NCBI GenBank assembly: GCA_034766995.1
Contig: CM068322.1
Span: 20,410,745 to 20,474,744 of the forward strand
Reading direction: 5' to 3'
Origin: Acanthacorydalis orientalis
Taxonomy: Eukaryota > Arthropoda > Insecta > Megaloptera > Corydalidae
Length of the DNA: 64,000 bases
Part shown: positions 14,201 through 30,132 of the stretch, piece after piece
Layout of the letters: the number at the start of each line of letters is the position of its first letter
How positions within the stretch are numbered: the stretch's first letter is position 1
Notes under the pieces: model-generated
Seen by the model: only the letters and a program-made list of their open reading frames with translations
What the model was told of the DNA's origin: nothing
Database searches by the model: none
Position numbers and translations under genes: made by a program

Positions 14201-17200
14201 TTTTAAGTAGAAGTTCAATCATGTAATTAATAAATAAAAAATTATAATTCTAGCTTTATGACTGAAACTACACACTGTAAATTAATAACTCATAGCAAAG
14301 CCATACTTTCCTTAAAACGGAATTTCAGCAAAAGAGAATATTATTACAAACATATAAATATTTTAAATAGTCTTTACTGTATCCGAGTGTCTCGATGCGA
14401 ATTTCAACGAATTAATATAAATACAAGCTACTGAAATTCGAATTGTTTCACGGAAGTCATTTTCTTAAATTTAAGTTTATTCGTTTATTATAAACTGATA
14501 TCGTATTATTCTATTCATGTAAATATTTTTTAAATATCTATATTTTTATCATTATTTAAAATAAAATAAAACAAATTAACATGAAATTTACATAATTATT
14601 AATATTTAACAATAGTTTAAAATAAAATATTGTTCAATTAGAAAATCTATAATTGTTCAAAATGAAGAAACTGGTATTAACTTGAATGTAACTTAATCCT
14701 ATTCTAGAAAATAAAAATAAAATAATTACAAATTGAAAAAATCTTGTATTTCTAGAAAAAAAAATTATAGAAAACAAAAAAATGAATTTAAAATGAAAAA
14801 GATGAATTATAATAATAGTCAAATATAATAAAGCATACTTTTCTTTTAAGAAATAGCAGTTTTTTACTGTTCATTTACTTAACTGTTAAGTTTGCATTGA
14901 TTTTTGTTTCCTCAATCTAAAGGAATATGACATGTGTCTAAATAAATTTAAAAGATCGACACAAATCGAATAAAAAATAATACTTATAGTAAAAATTTAT
15001 AAAAGCTTTACGTTTTAGAGCAATCGTTATTTAATTTTTCAGAATAATAAAAATGTTCAACAATATACAGACAATTTTAATAAAAAGTAATTTTTATTTC
15101 AAATTTCAAGAATGATTACACTTTAATATATTTTTTAATAATTAGAGTATTAATATATATATATATATATAACATATTAAATAATTTTAATATTCCCATT
15201 ACACTAGAAATCTATTTCTAAAGTTTGAATCTTATTAACACGATCATACTTTATATAAATATATTCTGCTAAAGTACATGTTGTTTCTAACAGTAATATG
15301 ATTTTTTTATAAGGTTTTGTATTTAACAATCCAATTGACCTACAAAATAAAAATAATTTGACGTTAAAGAATGAATCTTCACTGGAATTTAATGAACTGA
15401 ATTCTTGCAAATTAACTTGAAACAAAACTCAATTACGAGTTTCCATGTATTAGTCAAGATATACAAGTACTGTAAGTTTATAAAAATGTTATATATATAT
15501 ATACACATTTGTATTTGTAAATGAATCGAAAAAAGTATACTTTGCATAACATTGATATAATTCAAGAGGTTTTTGTAAAATCGAGTAACTTAATTATAAT
15601 ACTAGTTTTGTATTGTTTGATTTGAAAACTTTAAGTGCTTATTCAGTATATATCAGCACACATAAATCATTGTGTAATACAGTTAATTGATTTTCACCGT
15701 ATTTTTACCACTTATTCTCATGACATTAACTACACTTGGATTGTAAATCCGAAACCAGGGGTTCTAAAAAGAAAGGAGGTTATTTTTTTATTGCTGCATC
15801 TTTTTAATATACACTTGAATGCATTGGATGTACTCATTCTTTTTAATGTGCCAATGAAGATAATGGATTTAATATCTAAAAAACTCAAATTATTCTGAAC
15901 ACGAAAGTTTATGTGATAATTAAATATTTATTCACCCGCTTATAAATAATTATTTAATTTTAAAGTTATTATCTTTGTTTTTATATAAGTATTGATATAT
16001 AAATATATTAAAATACATATAAATTTATAAGTCAATCGTTTTCAATAAAATGTTTTTTTTTAAGTATCTTTGATTTTATTTCAATGATTGTTTGTTATAA
16101 TTTTTAGAATGTACATATTTTTCAAAATCAGTTATGACAAAAACTAAATATTCCAATATTTATAAATAATTGTAATGAAATATATAATATTAACAAGATT
16201 GTACTTTTATACAAATACAATATTTTCAATTAAAATTTCGTTAATTAAAAATATGATGCTTACTATATAAAGTTATGTTTTTATAGAATATATAAAATAG
16301 TAATCTGATCATATTTGTTTATCTAAAAAAATATTTTAATAAGAAAGTGAACTTTTTCTTATTATAAAGTATATTTTTTCATTGAAAACTTAATATAATT
16401 AACCACTAATAATATTTCATATTCATTCAGTGCTTTTCTAGAGAACTCCTATTTAAACTATTAATTAATAATAAAGTTTATAGTCATATTACTCATATTT
16501 TATTAAAAAAAAGTCTTCCTGTTGAAAAATAAAACATCTATAAAATTACTGTGAACCTAAACTTCTTTAAATATGATTCCTTAATTTTTAAAACTTGATT
16601 GTTTAAAACAATATGATCCAAATGAATAAATATTTTATAAATATTTTTCAAACAAGTGATAATCAATAATATGAATAAAATCTTAAGTACATAAAATATT
16701 TCGTAATGAAAATAAATTATATAGAAATTCAATTAACATAGAAATGAAAAAATAATTAAAAATAAACAGTAAAGAATTTTTTCCGACTGGTTTTTGTAAT
16801 TGTTTTTTATCATTTAAATATATAACCATGTTTTTATTATATATATATATATATATATATATTTGTAAACATAAAAAATAAATACTAATTATTGATAAAA
16901 ATGTCAATTTAATAAAAAGTTTATACAATTCATTTACAGAAGTTACCACAACTGATTTTAAATAATGAGAATCTTATTTCTTAATTTTTATATATTAAAT
17001 AAATTATTCCATTAGAGTATTTACACTGCTATACTATATGGCTAATTGAAAAAAAATAACATTGGCTACAGGAATTTAACCTAGAAGTAGTATTCTCTGT
17101 CTATTTTCATTACGTATGAATATAAATAAAGATTAATTGTTATTACTATACAGTCTAGTGAACTATTTTATCTAAACTCTATTCGAAAAAAAAATAAAAA

Positions 17201-18143
17201 TTCGTTCAACATGATCAATTCTAACTACTTCTCTAATGAATTATGAAATTCTATATTAGGACTCTTACAACAATTAAAAATTATTTTTATATTTCTTTAT
17301 TAGAATTTATTGAAAAAATACGAATCTTTTATTAAAGTTTATGCAGCTGTTTCTAAATATTTTATTTATTACAATAAAATAAGGTTGTAATAGTTAGACT
17401 ATTAATTTCGTCATTATTATCTAACAAAAGAGTTTCAAAACATGAAATTTAAGATGTATAAAAACGTACCAGTTTTATTTCAAAAACTGGTTGATTGAAA
17501 AAGCTCATTTTTATGAATTTCTGCATATTTTAAATGAAGATAAGGAAAAAATAAAAATACAAAAAAATAAAAACAATAATTAAAAAAAATCTTTATAATA
17601 TTTATTTCATATATTCTGAATAAAATGAAATTAAAATATATTTTTCAGCAGTTTGTCTTACTCTTGCAATTTCTTTAATAGTATTTGAACTTTTATTTCT
17701 ACGATTTTAAATGATATTTTGTACAAGTTTACTCGATAAGTGTATTACAAAATCGTATATAGAATTAAAATAGAATTACAAAATCTTATAGAATACTGAT
17801 TAATGGAAAAAACTCATTTTTAACGATTTCTGCATATTTTAAATGTAGATAAAGGCAAAATAAAATACATGTTAAATAAAAAATTAACAGTAAATACAAT
17901 TAAGTTTTATTTTACAGTTATCGAATAAAATTTATACATACGCCAAATAATAAGTAAAAGCTGCTCTTTTGTTACTATATACGGCGAACACTGATAATTA
18001 AAACAAAATTTCTGTGTAATTCAAACTACTGGATGCGACATTTAAACTGTAGATTGAAAAATTGAATGGAAGCTCTAACTAAATTACTAGAAACCTCAAA
18101 TTTAATCGAATAGATAAACTATACGATTCTACTGCACCCAAAT

Positions 18144-18174
<31 letters not shown>

Positions 18175-18178
18175 AATA

Positions 18179-18218
<40 letters not shown>

Positions 18219-21200
18219 TATTTATATATATATATAAAATTTGTAACCTTGAACATTATCTTATTTTCCTGAAATTTGACAATACAGCTTTCTGAAAAGG
18301 GATATAATAAACAAGAATTGTTTCACAAAGCAATAAACATTATTGTAACAAATATACTTCGAACTTTTAGCTTTTAATTTCTACTTTGCTCTTGGCGCAT
18401 TTTAATTGAAAATGTTCGTTTCAAACGGTGTCAAGACCAATATTAAACGTTGAAATCATGTTAATTGTGTTCCCGAAATTGAAAAATTCATTCAGTGTAC
18501 ATTTTCATACAGAATAATATATTTGTTCGGTGTAAACCGCACCACTTCTTACAATGATCATTTTACAAAAGAAATCCATAATTTGTTACAAAGGCTACAT
18601 TTAATTAGATGAATATTTATTTTAAACATTGTATTTTTGTTTATATTGTATGTATTGATATTTGATTGAATGTTTAGTTATAAATATGTAATTGTTTATT
18701 TCAATAGAATGAAACGTTTAATAACAATTTCATTCCGTTACAAAATTTCAGAGCTTAATCAACAATAACAAATATCTCGTCTGAAACGAAATGATATTCA
18801 CTTGATAAAAATTCGGAGAGTATCTACAATTTATTGTATTTTTCTTAATAAAATTATTTTTTAATTACTAACATACTTTATCTCCAATTTATATTATTTT
18901 ATTTAAATGTAAGAAAATAAACTTATCAATTTTAAAACGACAATATATTTTACAATTATTAGTAGATAGCTTTATAATTCAATAAATAACGAGTGTGTCA
19001 GTGAAGCGGAACATTTTAAAAGCAGGCTTATTTACTTATCGTTGGAGTAAAAGAGCAAAATTAAATGATACATTATTAGTTATTCATTGTTATTTAGTAA
19101 CCGTAAAGTGGTGGTCCGATACCCATCGATCTTTCGCTGTGAAATCATTTTACAAAAATGGCAAGTTTGTTAAATGGCTATTTCGCAATGATAATAATGT
19201 TCCGCATTGTAGGCAAATACCGACCGCTCATGCAATCTACTTGCGGGTTGAGAAGTTTAAGGGAACTGATTTCACATTAAATTTGAAACATCAAGGGTCT
19301 AAAAGAACAGTGAGAGCATTCGAAAACATTGACTGTATTAGAGTTACTGTAACGCATAACCCACGACGTTCATCCCATAAACACTCATCTGCATTGAACA
19401 TTAGTAACACATCAGTACGTCGAATTTTACATAAAGATATAAATATTCATCCGTACGAAATTCATATTGTTCACGAGTTAAAAGATAGTGATTTGCCCGA
19501 TCGTATGAATTTTGTCAAAATATGCTAGCGCGTGTGAATGAATTATAGGGCACCAATCTTCTTCAAAAATGACAACGAGAATGTCAAACGTTAATGCAGC
19601 CTTACTACACTAACATTTTTACAACATGGTAACGCAAAAAATAATTCTATTTCAGCAAACTACATGGTTTCATCAAGATAGGAAAAATAGTTATACCGCT
19701 AAAATATCCATGGACGCTATACGAGTGCTTTTTTTGAACCATATTTTGAAAAAATAGGTGTTGTTTGGCCAGCAACATCCCCAGATTTTACGGCGTTTGA
19801 TTATTTTCTTTCTGATTATTTAAAGAACAAGATGTATATTGATCGTTCATACACTATCCCTGAACTTAACTTAAAAATCAAAAACCAATTGTGAGAATTC
19901 CACCAGACATGTTAAGACACGTTATGGAAAATTTATGAATAAAATTACAACAATGCGTGCACCAAAATTGTGCTCATCAAATCTTATTTCTTTAAAAAAT
20001 AGAATGGCGCGATATACCTAACCAGAATATGCAAACAAAATTATATTAAAATAAAAAATCATTTAATTATTGCATTTTGAAAATTTTCCGTTTATACAGC
20101 GTATCTTGCACAATATAAAATAAACGGTTTTTGAAAGTACCGTAATAACAAAACTAAAATTTAAAACTTCAATAGAAAATCAAATTAAACTAATGAATAT
20201 CAAATTTATATTAATCTGATTCATTATGATACCACAAGCTAATAATATCTATTTGGTAGGTAGAAAAATAATTGCTGTTTATCACATTTTAAATTTATAT
20301 GCAGCTTCATACATTAGCTGTTTTAAGTGACCCAGAACTGTTGGATGGCTCACACTTAACTTTTGTGCAAGCTCTCTAATTGTTGTGAGTGGTTCTGATT
20401 TAACTAACGCATTTAGTTGATCGTTATGAACTGAAGAGGACGCTCGCGACCGTCTACATTTTGAAGGCCCTCATGTCCAGTACGAAATTTTTGAAACCAC
20501 CATTGCACCGTTTGTTCCTTAACAGTACTCATATCAAAAATATTATTTAGTTTACGAGCAGTTTCTGTACCTTTGCCACCAGTTTTGAACTCTTACAAAA
20601 AATTGCTTTTATTTGCTTCTTTTCATCTTTAATTCAATTTTACAATTTGAAGCAAAATTAATAATAAAATCAGACAATGTTACTAAAATATATAGACCGA
20701 AAAATTCACTTTAAAATGATATCAACATGAACATGATGAAATGACACCTTCATTGAAAAAATAATGTTAAATTTCAGAAAACAAAAACAGCAATTATTTT
20801 CTTGCAAACCTAATATATAAAATAAAAAATAATTCTAAAATTTCTAATTAAGAAAAGTATTCAATTTTAATTTGTTATTCAAGAAAGCTATTGCAAATAT
20901 ATGCAAATATTCCATTGATTACATATAAAGAATAGACAATTAACAAATAGAATGAATGCAGACTATTACTTTATATGGATAGAAAACGCGACCTCGACTC
21001 ACAAAAACAATTTAATGTTAGTGAATTTTCCAATAAACATACCTATTTTCATCTAAATGAAGCAAATAGTTCTCAAACAATGTGAACGAAATAACTTTGC
21101 GAAAAGGTAATATATCAATACAATTAAAACAGTGAATACTAATCGACTTTTAAAGAAGAAATACGAAATACGTCATACGAAAACGATTAACCTTAACAGT

Positions 21201-21721
21201 AAATAACTGGTAAGCTTGACAGTACTTTAAAACACTTTAAACGGAGAAAAAATAAGCAGTTAAGCAAAACAATCAAAGAACAATATCAACTAAATGCCAT
21301 TACATAAAAATGCGTGAAAAGTAAACAAGCTTACAGCTATATTCCAAAAATAGAACGTAATAGAGACAACTATAAATTTAAACTGAAATGTTCTTGTTTT
21401 TTTCAGATAAAGAAGGAAATGAAAATCTTACTTGAAAGTAATTACTTGACACGAGTGTTATATTACTTGCGTATATTCACTTCCATATGTTTTCAGCAAT
21501 GCTGACTAACTGAAACAAACAAAAGAAATTTCTCATTTCCGTTATGATGTTTTGTAGTAAAAGGAGCAGCAAACTTGTAATGATACATTAAATAACGAAA
21601 AAAGTATTATCTAGTTTTTTTATGGAAGTGGATGGATTTTATTGTTCGTACTTTATTGACGTTGGGAAGATAATAGACGTTTCAGATTATAAAAATGAAA
21701 TGGTTTAATGACACTCATACC

Positions 21722-21780
<59 letters not shown>

Positions 21781-22049
21781 ATCAAATAATTATAACTATA
21801 TAAAAAAAATAATTTGCCGTCTGTAACTGATTAGAAACCAATACAAAACAGTTTACCTTCAAAATAATAACAGTTGAAAATAATCCAAAAATTAAATATA
21901 TACTTAAAATTTCTTTACAATAGTATAACCTTTTTAGTGTAGACTTAATACTAAATTAAGGAAAGTTCTGTTGGATAATTTAGTTATTGGACATAAATCC
22001 TAAAAGTATTCTAGTAAAATGAAATTTCGGAAACAGTTTATACAACATT

Positions 22050-22081
<32 letters not shown>

Positions 22082-23021
22082 ATGTTTTAAATCGTTGTCA
22101 TTATTGTCCATTTTTATCTCTTTTTATTATTTATTATTTCTTGTATAAAATCCTAAAAATCAAAACTGATTTTTTTGTAAATTTGAAATTATATATGCCA
22201 TCAAAATATAATGGCACTAATAAATAGTCCGTTTTATGAGGTTATGAATGCATTAAAATTATTATTTTCCTTGAGGTATTAAAATACAATAGAACGTTAT
22301 TTTGTTAAATAGAAAAAAAATATAATCTATATTCCTTTATTGTTTCTAATTATTGAGAATTATTGGAGAATAAGAATTATCATAGAAACCAAACAATATC
22401 ACTGGAAATAAAAACACTACGATTTTAATCAAATGAATTTTTTAAATAATTTTACTCAGTCATAAAACTTTCGTTGATCAAAAATATCCAATAATGAATT
22501 ATTTCAAAGGCACATAAATGACAGTCAAAAGTCATTAATGGTCAAAAATTCAGTATATTTGATCAAATAATTATGGTTTGTGGATCAATTAATAAAATGA
22601 TGTGTGAAAAAAAGTGAATTTAGCTACAAAAGTTATACAAAATCACGAGGGATATATCGAAGATTGAAATATTTCCCGTAAATATTCATTTTCTATAAAA
22701 AAGCACTGAATTAACGTGTGCACCCAATATATTGTAATAAAAAGTAATATTTTTTGATAGAAGTGGTCTGTAATTCAACATTACTTTAAACAAGTTTAAA
22801 ATCAAAATTCGATTCAAAACAATTATAGAAAAAATTAACATAACATAAATAAATTCCTCTTCTGTTCTAATTTTGGCCGTTCAATCACTCATTTTATATT
22901 TTACTACTTTACTAAAAAGTTAAAATGTGTGATAGAAACTGTAACAATAAATACTGAAAATCCTGAGAAAATATTACAATAAAGGATTTACAGATATGAA
23001 TGAAAACCTTGGTAAGACTGG

Positions 23022-23074
<53 letters not shown>

Positions 23075-26000
23075 TAACTATTTTTTACAAGGAATTATTA
23101 AACAACAAACTATTAATTTTTTAAAAAACCAATGTAATAGTTTTTTTATAGTAACAAAAATATTCAAAAATCATTACATCAGAATATTTATTTAGAATTA
23201 AAATTTATATTTAATTGTATTTATATGTTTTTCCAAAAAAAACATACTTTTTTCTTATATGAAAAGAGACACTATCTATAGTTCTTTCTTAGAAATGATA
23301 TCAGTATAAAAAATATAACTGTCTGATATATTGAAAATAACACATGAAATAAGTAGAAAACAATATCTGTCGAATCACAGGAAACGGGATTTGTCACTGG
23401 ATACTTTTAACAAATTGAATATATGAAACGAGATCTCAGTCATTAAAAAGGTAAGAAGTAAAAATAAACTAAAGCGTAGATTGTAAACAGGGACATTATA
23501 TGTGTATGTTGAAACTGATCCTGTACGTATTTTCTGAACGAAATATAACTATAATGAATCTTTGAAAACTTATAACCCAATATTTAACAATTTCATCATG
23601 TATTCAATTTCTGAGTAGGACTTTAGATACAAAAGGGGCAAATTTTAAACAAAAAAATTTAATGAACAACACATCTTAGTGAATTTATTTAAATATTCTT
23701 TTATATTTTCAAATACTTCTATGTAAAAAAAAAACAAATATTGTTATTTTTTAGACTAGACTGTTATAACATCTTATGTTTAATATTCCTGCCTACAAGT
23801 ATATTTTTTCTTAAAATTATTAATCTTGTTATGAAAGTGTAAAAATCCTTCATTAAAATAAATGTCTTATGCAAGTAAAAGTTATTTGAAAATGTAACCA
23901 GAATAACATTTTATTATTTTTAGAAATAATAATAAACGAAATTAATATAAAGTAAAAATTTTCTATATTTTAATTTTATCCATATTATATATTTCAATCA
24001 AGTAAAAGAAATGGTTTCAAAGAAAATATAAATTAATGTATCAGATCTCTTCAGAATATAATCAACCGTATGTTTAAGTGATGTCAATAAAATGCCTATA
24101 AATATAAAATTAAAAATATAGAAAACTGAAGACAGCTTTGACGCTTAACAAAAACAGTGTATGACAGCTTTGAAGTTTTGCTTTTATAGAATAAAAAGGA
24201 AAAGTTGACCTAAAACGATATTTACTGGAAAAATCCTGAAATGTTTTCAATAAAATAACATTGAGATATTATATGATTCCTGGAATTTCGAGGAAGAATA
24301 TTATACTTTATATATATATATATATATATATAAATATATATAAATATACAGAGTGTCCCAGATTACAATGCACTTTTGTTTACATTGAAACTCGAGAACG
24401 TAGGAGGGTGGATGCGGGTGGTGTCATTCGCTAGCTCGGTTCCGGGATTTTCAGTCGTAATGAGTCACTTCACAGAGCAACAACACGTTCTATGTGGTCA
24501 CTTTTTATGAAAAAAAGCGTTCGTACGTTACTGTTAAGGGTTATATTATGTGGTCGCCACGAAGTCCCGATTTATCACCTCTTATTTTTTTATAGAGATT
24601 CCTTAAGATCAGAGTATACACAAATAATCCTGTGAAGAGCATCTTACGAAATTTTAGAACAAGGATAGAAGAATACCGTCGCTGTAACGGTTGTCATCGG
24701 GACGATTTAATTTTTAAAACATAAATTCCTAATAATATTTTATATATTTTCAGTAATAAAAGTTACTCATAGCAAAGCAATATTTTAGTATGAATTTTTC
24801 AAAAGTGCATTTTATTCTGGGACATCTCTATATATATTGAATGCTGATATATTAAAATAAATTCGTTAATCATAACATATAAATATATACATTAAATTAC
24901 ATATCGCCATTTAATAAAACAACTGACAAAATCTACAGATAATATATGAAAAAAAATCATACAACAAAGCGAGTAGTAACTTTATAAATCTTGGAGGCGT
25001 TTTTACATAAAGCGTGACGCTTGATTTTTCTTTTGAAAATGATGCGTCGCGGAAATATCATTCATTCGTAATGTGGAAAGCGAGACGCCATCTCAAGCAT
25101 TAATTTGACTTTTATTGCTCGCAGACGAAAACTACTACGACAAGAAGAAAGCAACAGGCAGTCATATGCGAATATAGCGAATCTGTACGAGTTTTAAATG
25201 TAAACATAAGATTTTTGCACGTAATTTACTCTTGTATAAAACTGTCGTAGGCATTTAAATGATCGTTCTATATTCAGAGTCTTATATATTTTAATTTCAC
25301 TCGGGCGTTTCTGTTTCTCTTACATTTATGTTTGTCTCTAATGATACATTCTGATATACAAATTTCGTATTTAAATTTCAACACTTTTAAAGTAAGTCGT
25401 TTTCAGTTTCTTATAAAATTTAATAGCGCATTAAAATATAAATATGTTTCGTACATAACAAAATGACCACTTTTGATCTTTTACAGTCAATAAAAAAAGT
25501 TATTGCTGTAGAATAAAACTTAGTAAAACATTAATATTCTCAGAAATCTGGAATTCAGTTGACACATTTCAATTAGCAGTTTAAAAATATTATTTTCTTC
25601 ATAATCACTCTAAAAAAAATTCAAGTTTTGCAATTGTGTATTGTAGAATTATACGTATATTTTTTTAAAAATCATGAACAAAATTTAAATATTTATATTT
25701 TTAAGATCTTATTTACATAAAAAAATTATAAAATCAGACCAACCAAATTAAAAAAAATTTAAACTGCCGATAATGATTCTAAAACTAAACCACTGATGTC
25801 ATGTTTAATAAAAAAATCTTAGCGGATTTAAACTTATTATAGAGTCTGCAATTCTATAAATAATAATGATTTCTATGAATTTTTTATTATTTATCTAAAT
25901 AAAAGTTTTAATGATTTAGTAGGCAAATGTATGCTAATTGTTTTCATTGCAATATTTTTTTCAAAGTATCAAGTAGTAAAAAAATAACATTAATATATTT

Positions 26001-26637
26001 GTTCAACACAAATAGAAAAATATTCATATAGCAAACGTTATTATTTCTTTTCTACAAACATTTTATTCGTATTTTTTATAGATCAATTACTTTTTAATAA
26101 ACTACGTAAATTCTCCATATAGTTCTTGCACTGTTGCTAAAATTCGATATCACAATTAAAATTTTCATTTACCCAATTATCTACAAAGATATTTCAGATC
26201 AAAAATATTGAATAAGTAATTATTCATACTTTCTTATGATATAATTTATTGAAAATTTGATTAAAAAAAATACTGTGAATTACAAGGTAAAAAAATGAGT
26301 CATTTATGAAAATAATTTTATCCTTTTAAAGTGTTAAAATCTTATTTTTTTAGTAATATAATATTTATTATTATAGATTTATGTTTATGCACATTTAGAT
26401 GAAGATAGTTATCAGTCTCACAGGGTTAAAGTACAGACAAAATTGTTGAAAACAAAAAATCGAAAAAACATTCAACTTAAATAATAATGAACTTCGAAAC
26501 TAAATATCAAAAAAAACATTGGAAAACGCAATGTATTCAAAAATGAAGCAAGTCATGTGAAAGAAAATATAAATATTGAAAATTTAAAAATGGCTGTAAA
26601 TAATTTTGCTACCATGTATTTTGGTTAAGATAAATAG

Positions 26638-26692
<55 letters not shown>

Positions 26693-26938
26693 CCAAAAAA
26701 TATTTTATATAAATAAGACATATATTTATAGATTGTTTTAATAGATATTTGGTTTAATAATTTATTATTCTGTTTCAAATTTTTGAAACGTATATATATA
26801 TAAAAAAATGTGTGCATAAATAAATTTAATTTTTTTATAGTTGATTCTGAGAAAAATAAATTTTGTTTTCGATTCTTAAAAGAACAAACTTTACCTTCGT
26901 ATATTTAAAATTTTATGTCACTGCGTACAAACATATAT

Positions 26939-26972
<34 letters not shown>

Positions 26973-29900
26973 TATATATATAAATATATATATAAATATA
27001 TATATTATATAAATATGTATACAATTTCTTGGAAAGAAGGTGTACTTCAAACAGCTGTACTACTATTATATTATAGGTATTTGAAATATTTGATACTCTA
27101 CACTCACGTAAAAGGTAAAAATTTAAATAAATTAATACAAAGTAATACTTTTAGACTTGTATCAAAGATAATGAATCTTTTTTTCTAATTATTCTGTAAG
27201 TTTTCTATGGATTATTATATCCAAAAAAAATTAAATTAAAAATTAACTAATTATCAGTCATTAATAAAATATTATTCATATTGAAATTTTATGTTATATT
27301 TTTATTGTTAAAGAAATCTGATTCTATAAAGAGTTTATTATAAGAAAAATAGTTTTTTTCTACCGTGCACATTTTTTGAATTGTTTCTTCATTTAAAAAA
27401 ATGGTATCTAACTAAAAAGATTATTAAAAAAAAATTCCAAAATTATAAATTATCATTAATTCCTATCATTGGTGACAAATCGATTATAAATAGTTTGTGA
27501 AAGGATTTACAAATTTTTATAATCATAACCATATTAGAAATTTCTACAAAGAATTAATATAATCATTCGATCTATGAATTTTCATATAGAATTAACTCAG
27601 TTATATGACCTATATCTTTAAACTATATCTACTGAACTAATATATATATATATATATATACACACAATGATTCAATTTAGGTTTTCACATGGAAGTATTA
27701 AAAAAAATCTCCAAAATTAAAAATAACATTTTTTTTAGTTTTTGCTATTTTTTAATGCTTTCATGTGGAAGTAAAAATTGAATCATCCTATATATATATA
27801 CATACATACACACACAATTATTAAAATAAATTATACTTTTCAATAAAATTCGGTACGTTATATTTCAGACTCATGTAAAAGTTTCTTCTATATGACAAAT
27901 ATTATTAACAAATTTAATGAATTAATTTAATTTCCTATCGCTCAATTTTTGTATTGACGATAACGACGAATTGATGAACAAAATATTTATTTGCAAGTAA
28001 TTTTTTTCATCTCTTTTTATTTCAATAAAAATTTAATTTAATATGAAATCTGAACATCAATTTGAATCAACTTTCTGGGTCAATTGTGTAATATAAAATT
28101 AAAATTGGAATTTCACATTTATGAAATTAAAAGTCATGATATTAAAAACGATAAACTGTTAAAAATGTCAAAATATGAAATAGGTATTACATATGATTAA
28201 ACATTTAATTAAAATTCAAAATAAATGGTATGATACAAATCATGTCGTATATTAGTACTTGTAATCGGAAAAACGTAAGTACTTGTAAAAATTAAAATAT
28301 TATTATATACCTATTTCATATGTTGACATGTCTCACAAAGGATCGGTTTTAATATTATGAAGTGAGTCTAAATTATTCAACGGTACAATCGAGTTAATTG
28401 TTTTTACATTTTTTTATTATGTAAAATAAATATATTTCAATATAAAATTTTCTCTCTATTTTTATTATATACATTCTTCATATTTCATTTGAAAAGTTCA
28501 TATAAATAAATTGAATTCCAACAAGATTCTTCAAAATAATTAAGACTATATTTTCTCTTGTAACTCACTGCTTGTTTTATAAGAAAAATGAAGTGTTGAA
28601 AACGTAAGATTTGCATATTTACTAGAGAAAACATTTTTTTAGAGACAAAAATGTAATCCATTTTTTGAAAGGATATTTTAGTAAATATTTACAAATTACT
28701 AGTTTTTTATATTGTATTTAAATGAAAATATTTACTACATTCCTTTATATATATATATGGGGAGAGTTATATAAAAATATATAAGAATTTAATGGACATA
28801 AGATTTTATAAATTTCATTCCAATTAATGTAAAATCTTGATGTAGGCATTCTACTTAACTACTTACTCAAACAAAAACTTTTGTTTTTTTGTGCTGTAAA
28901 TTTTAATTCTGGATGTGTTTTACAAAAATGTTCAATAAAAATTTAAATCTATGACATCAATAAAAAATAATCTTATTATTTCATTAAAAACATATTCGAT
29001 TTGTAAATGAAACTGTTCGCTTTTGAATAATTGTATTTAATCTAATTAAAATTTTTAAACTTAGTGAAAATATTTCGTATCAAATTACAAGTCATGAATA
29101 AAATGGTTATGATATTTGCTAAAATTTGACAAGGGAAAATATTATATATTAACCTTAAATATATATAAAAAAGCTTACATAATTAATCAATTAAAATTAT
29201 AAATAATTGTAAGTAAAATTAAAAATTTCACAAATGAAATCTCACTCTACAAATCACAATTTTTTTTCAATAAATGATATTGATAATAAATGGTAACTGA
29301 TCATTTTGATTATTGTTGATGCTCATTTTAATATGGATATCTTTTTTATGTTTTTTAGGTTGAGGAAATAATTCATTTGTGCAAGTAAATATAGCCACAG
29401 TGCTAGAACTATGTTATGAAAGTTAAGTACTTTACATACGATCTGAAAAAAAATAAACCAAATTATTATCCTCATTTTATTGCTTTGTTAAGTAAAAAAT
29501 GAAAAACTTTTAATATAGTTTTGTAACTGGGGGCAAAAATGAGTAATTTCAAAGAGAGTTTAGAAGGAAGCTCGCAGATTGAAGCCAAGTAACCATAATT
29601 ACTAACAGATATCTGCTTTATACTTTTAAAAGTTTCTTTTATGTATTTGATATTTGAAGTGTTTTCTTCACGATAAACTATCAATAAAACAATAATCCAC
29701 AACTATAATTTATTGAATTAGAATATTTCGAATTATTGTAAAATATTCAGAACGAACGAACGAACGGAGAAGTTATTTTTCAATAACACAATTCTCTTTC
29801 TCATGTTTCAATAGTCATGAAAAACGAATTTAGAAAAGAAAAATCAAAATTATTTTTTATAATATTCTCTTTATTTTTCTCATTTTATACTTTAATCTCT

Positions 29901-30089
29901 CAATTAATCAAAAATTTGGATTCTTTCAACATTTTCTGGATTTCTCTGGAATATTAGTAACATTCAAAAATTACAACCAAATATTGATTTAATCCAGACC
30001 TTTAAGTTTACAACAAAAAAAAATCTTAAATTAATTGCAAATGATTTGTTACATCTTTTTAAAAGAAATATCGGTTCATTTTTGGACAG

Positions 30090-30132
<43 letters not shown>

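Noticed and set aside
15635..15898. 87-codon plus-strand ORF with a complex sequence
   Set aside because: No recognised motif and no splice or family context; such lengths arise by chance in 64 kb. It is inside CCAPR intron 1.
16683..16949. 88-codon minus-strand ORF
   Set aside because: Passes through a TA array and is otherwise low-complexity hydrophobic; no family likeness.
21314..21505. 63-codon ORF in a somewhat more complex stretch (20990-21560)
   Set aside because: No recognised protein; the region is only mildly less AT rich and gave no exon with good splice sites.
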